A stretch of 6,653 nucleotides of DNA from Alphaproteobacteria bacterium (GTDB lineage: Bacteria; Pseudomonadota; Alphaproteobacteria; Rhizobiales; Xanthobacteraceae): contig VAZU01000252.1 of assembly GCA_005884745.1 (NCBI GenBank), forward strand, positions 4,179 to 10,831, written 5' to 3'. The notes below the pieces were generated by a model. It saw only the letters and a program-made list of their open reading frames with translations, made no database searches and was not told the origin of the DNA. A program made the translations under genes and the position numbers. Every line of letters begins with the position of its first letter. Positions within the stretch are counted from its first letter, which is position 1. Shown here in pieces: positions 5,731 through 6,653 of this stretch.

Positions 5731-6555
5731 ATGACGTATGTGGATGCGGCGCTGGCGCCGCTGCGCAAGACCGAACAGATCAAGCTTTACGGCCCCGACG
5801 CCTTCGCCGGCATGCGCAAGGCCGGCCGGCTCGTCGCCGAATGCCTCGACATGTTGGCCGGCGAGGTCGAGCCCGGCGTGCCGACCGCGCGGCTCGACCG
5901 GCTCGTGTTCGAGTTCGCCATGGACCACGGCGCACTGCCCGCCACGCTGATGTACCGCGGCTATGCCAGATCGACCTGCACCTCGATCAACCACGTGGTG
6001 TGCCACGGCATCCCGAACGACAAGGCGCTGAAGTCCGGGGACATCGTCAACATCGACGTGACGCTGATCCTCGACGGCTGGCACGGCGATTCGAGCCGGA
6101 TGTTCCCGGTCGGCGAGGTCCCGCGGCGCGCCGAGCGGCTGATCGAGGTCACCTACGAGGCGATGATGCGCGGCATCGCCGCCGTCAAGGCCGGCGGCAC
6201 CACCGGCGACATCGGGGCGGCGATCCAAAATTACGTCGAGCCGCAGCACATGAGCGTGGTGCGCGACTTCTGCGGCCACGGGCTCGGGCGGCTGTTCCAC
6301 GACGAGCCGAACATCGTCCACGTCGGCCGGCCCGGCGAGGGCATCGAGCTCAAGCCCGGCATGTTCTTCACCATCGAGCCGATGATCAATCTCGGCCGCC
6401 CGCACGTCAAAGTGCTGTCCGACGGCTGGACCGCGGTCACCCGCGACCGCTCGCTCTCCGCGCAATTCGAGCACACGATCGGCGTGACCGAGAAGGGCGC
6501 CGAGATTTTCACGCTGTCGCCGAAGGGGCTCGACAAGCCGCCCTACCGGGCGTGA
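5731..6555 (+). CDS. map: Methionine aminopeptidase, type I
   Basis: 274 residues; removes the initiator methionine from new proteins in the cytoplasm. All expected active-site residues are visible: His92 (VCHGIP), metal ligands Asp109 (NIDVT), Asp120 (HGDSSR), His183 (CGHGLG), Glu216 (TIEPM) and Glu247 (QFEHT), plus His190 (RLFHDEP). Spacing matches the E. coli enzyme (H171, E204, E235) with a constant offset of 12. There is no type II insert. The ~12-residue N-terminal extension before the usual start (K-T-E-Q-I) is typical of alphaproteobacterial forms and carries no zinc-finger. Cys83 (STCTSINH) is the residue type usual in this substrate pocket. The start ATG has only a weak ribosome binding site. 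The 93-base gap after sfsA contains a weak promoter-like pair, TTGCGC (5646-5651) and TACATT (5668-5673) with a 16-base spacer. The gene is therefore either co-transcribed with sfsA or has its own weak promoter. Confidence 0.97.
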   Translation: MTYVDAALAPLRKTEQIKLYGPDAFAGMRKAGRLVAECLDMLAGEVEPGVPTARLDRLVFEFAMDHGALPATLMYRGYARSTCTSINHVVCHGIPNDKALKSGDIVNIDVTLILDGWHGDSSRMFPVGEVPRRAERLIEVTYEAMMRGIAAVKAGGTTGDIGAAIQNYVEPQHMSVVRDFCGHGLGRLFHDEPNIVHVGRPGEGIELKPGMFFTIEPMINLGRPHVKVLSDGWTAVTRDRSLSAQFEHTIGVTEKGAEIFTLSPKGLDKPPYRA

Positions 6556-6594
6556 TCCGCGGCAACCTCCGACTCGTGTCCCGGGCGCGGCGCA

Positions 6595-6618
6595 GCACAC
6601 CGGGGCCCTCGGGTGTGC
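6595..6618 (+). terminator. Hairpin after map, possible transcript end
   Basis: gcacacc (6595-6601) pairs with ggtgtgc (6612-6618) around a ten-base G/C-rich loop, 40 bases after the map stop codon. No T-run follows, so evidence for intrinsic termination is weak. The bases just before it (gtgtcccgggcgcggcgcag, 6576-6595) resemble, from memory, another common intergenic repeat of Bradyrhizobium-like genomes, so this could instead be a piece of a repeat. No gene is recognisable between 6556 and the window end. Confidence 0.3.
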
Positions 6619-6653
6619 CCGAGTTTCGGCCTATTGCGGTGTGATGCGCTGCA

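Noticed and set aside
4690..6600. A 636-codon open frame on the minus strand opposite sfsA and map
   Set aside because: It is the complement of two well-recognised genes, is low-complexity and rich in Arg, Asp, Gly and Ala, and shows no family motif. Long antisense frames are expected at this GC content.
1..6653. CRISPR array, tRNA or rRNA genes, transposase, phage or defence genes
   Set aside because: I saw no regularly spaced direct repeats, tRNA-like cloverleaf sequences, rRNA segments or transposase/integrase motifs on either strand.

Overview
The window is a GC-rich stretch of bacterial chromosome with seven genes, all on the + strand. Strong G/C preference at third codon positions, the sfsA-map pairing and hairpin repeats in the spacers suggest an alphaproteobacterium. 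Bradyrhizobium, Rhodopseudomonas or a close relative is my best guess, but that is inference and not a species call.

Left part (1-3499), carbon metabolism. The window opens inside an IlvD/Edd-family sugar-acid dehydratase whose N-terminus lies off the left edge. A spacer of about 190 bases holding two facing hairpin repeats follows. Then comes a tightly packed run: an isocitrate lyase/PEP-mutase superfamily enzyme, a GNAT acetyltransferase (16-base gap) and a short-chain dehydrogenase of the DHRS6 / 2-keto-3-deoxy-L-fuconate dehydrogenase type (16-base gap). The dehydrogenase is broken by one in-frame TGA at a position where the family, including human BDH2, has a conserved cysteine. The rest of that reading frame is intact.

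Middle part (3500-4766). A 283-base spacer holds one more copy of the hairpin repeat and no gene. Its first ~150 bases are less GC-rich than the genes, and I see nothing firm in them. An NAD-dependent epimerase/dehydratase-type protein resembling D-erythronate dehydrogenase (DenD) follows, starting at a GTG with a good ribosome binding site.

Right part (4767-6653), housekeeping. A spacer packed with consecutive perfect hairpins leads into sfsA and then map (type I methionine aminopeptidase, with all metal ligands present). After map there are about 100 bases with a small hairpin and no recognisable gene.

How the genes fit together: the dehydratase, the DHRS6-type dehydrogenase and DenD are enzymes expected in oxidative breakdown of sugar acids (aldonates or tetronates). 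The dehydratase product, a 2-keto-3-deoxy acid, is the kind of substrate the dehydrogenase family oxidises. Loss of the dehydrogenase, if real, would cut such a route. The most notable items are the TGA-for-Cys dehydrogenase with a stem-loop directly 3' of the TGA, and the repeated two-hairpin element present in all three larger spacers. I found no clear evidence for a wholly new system.
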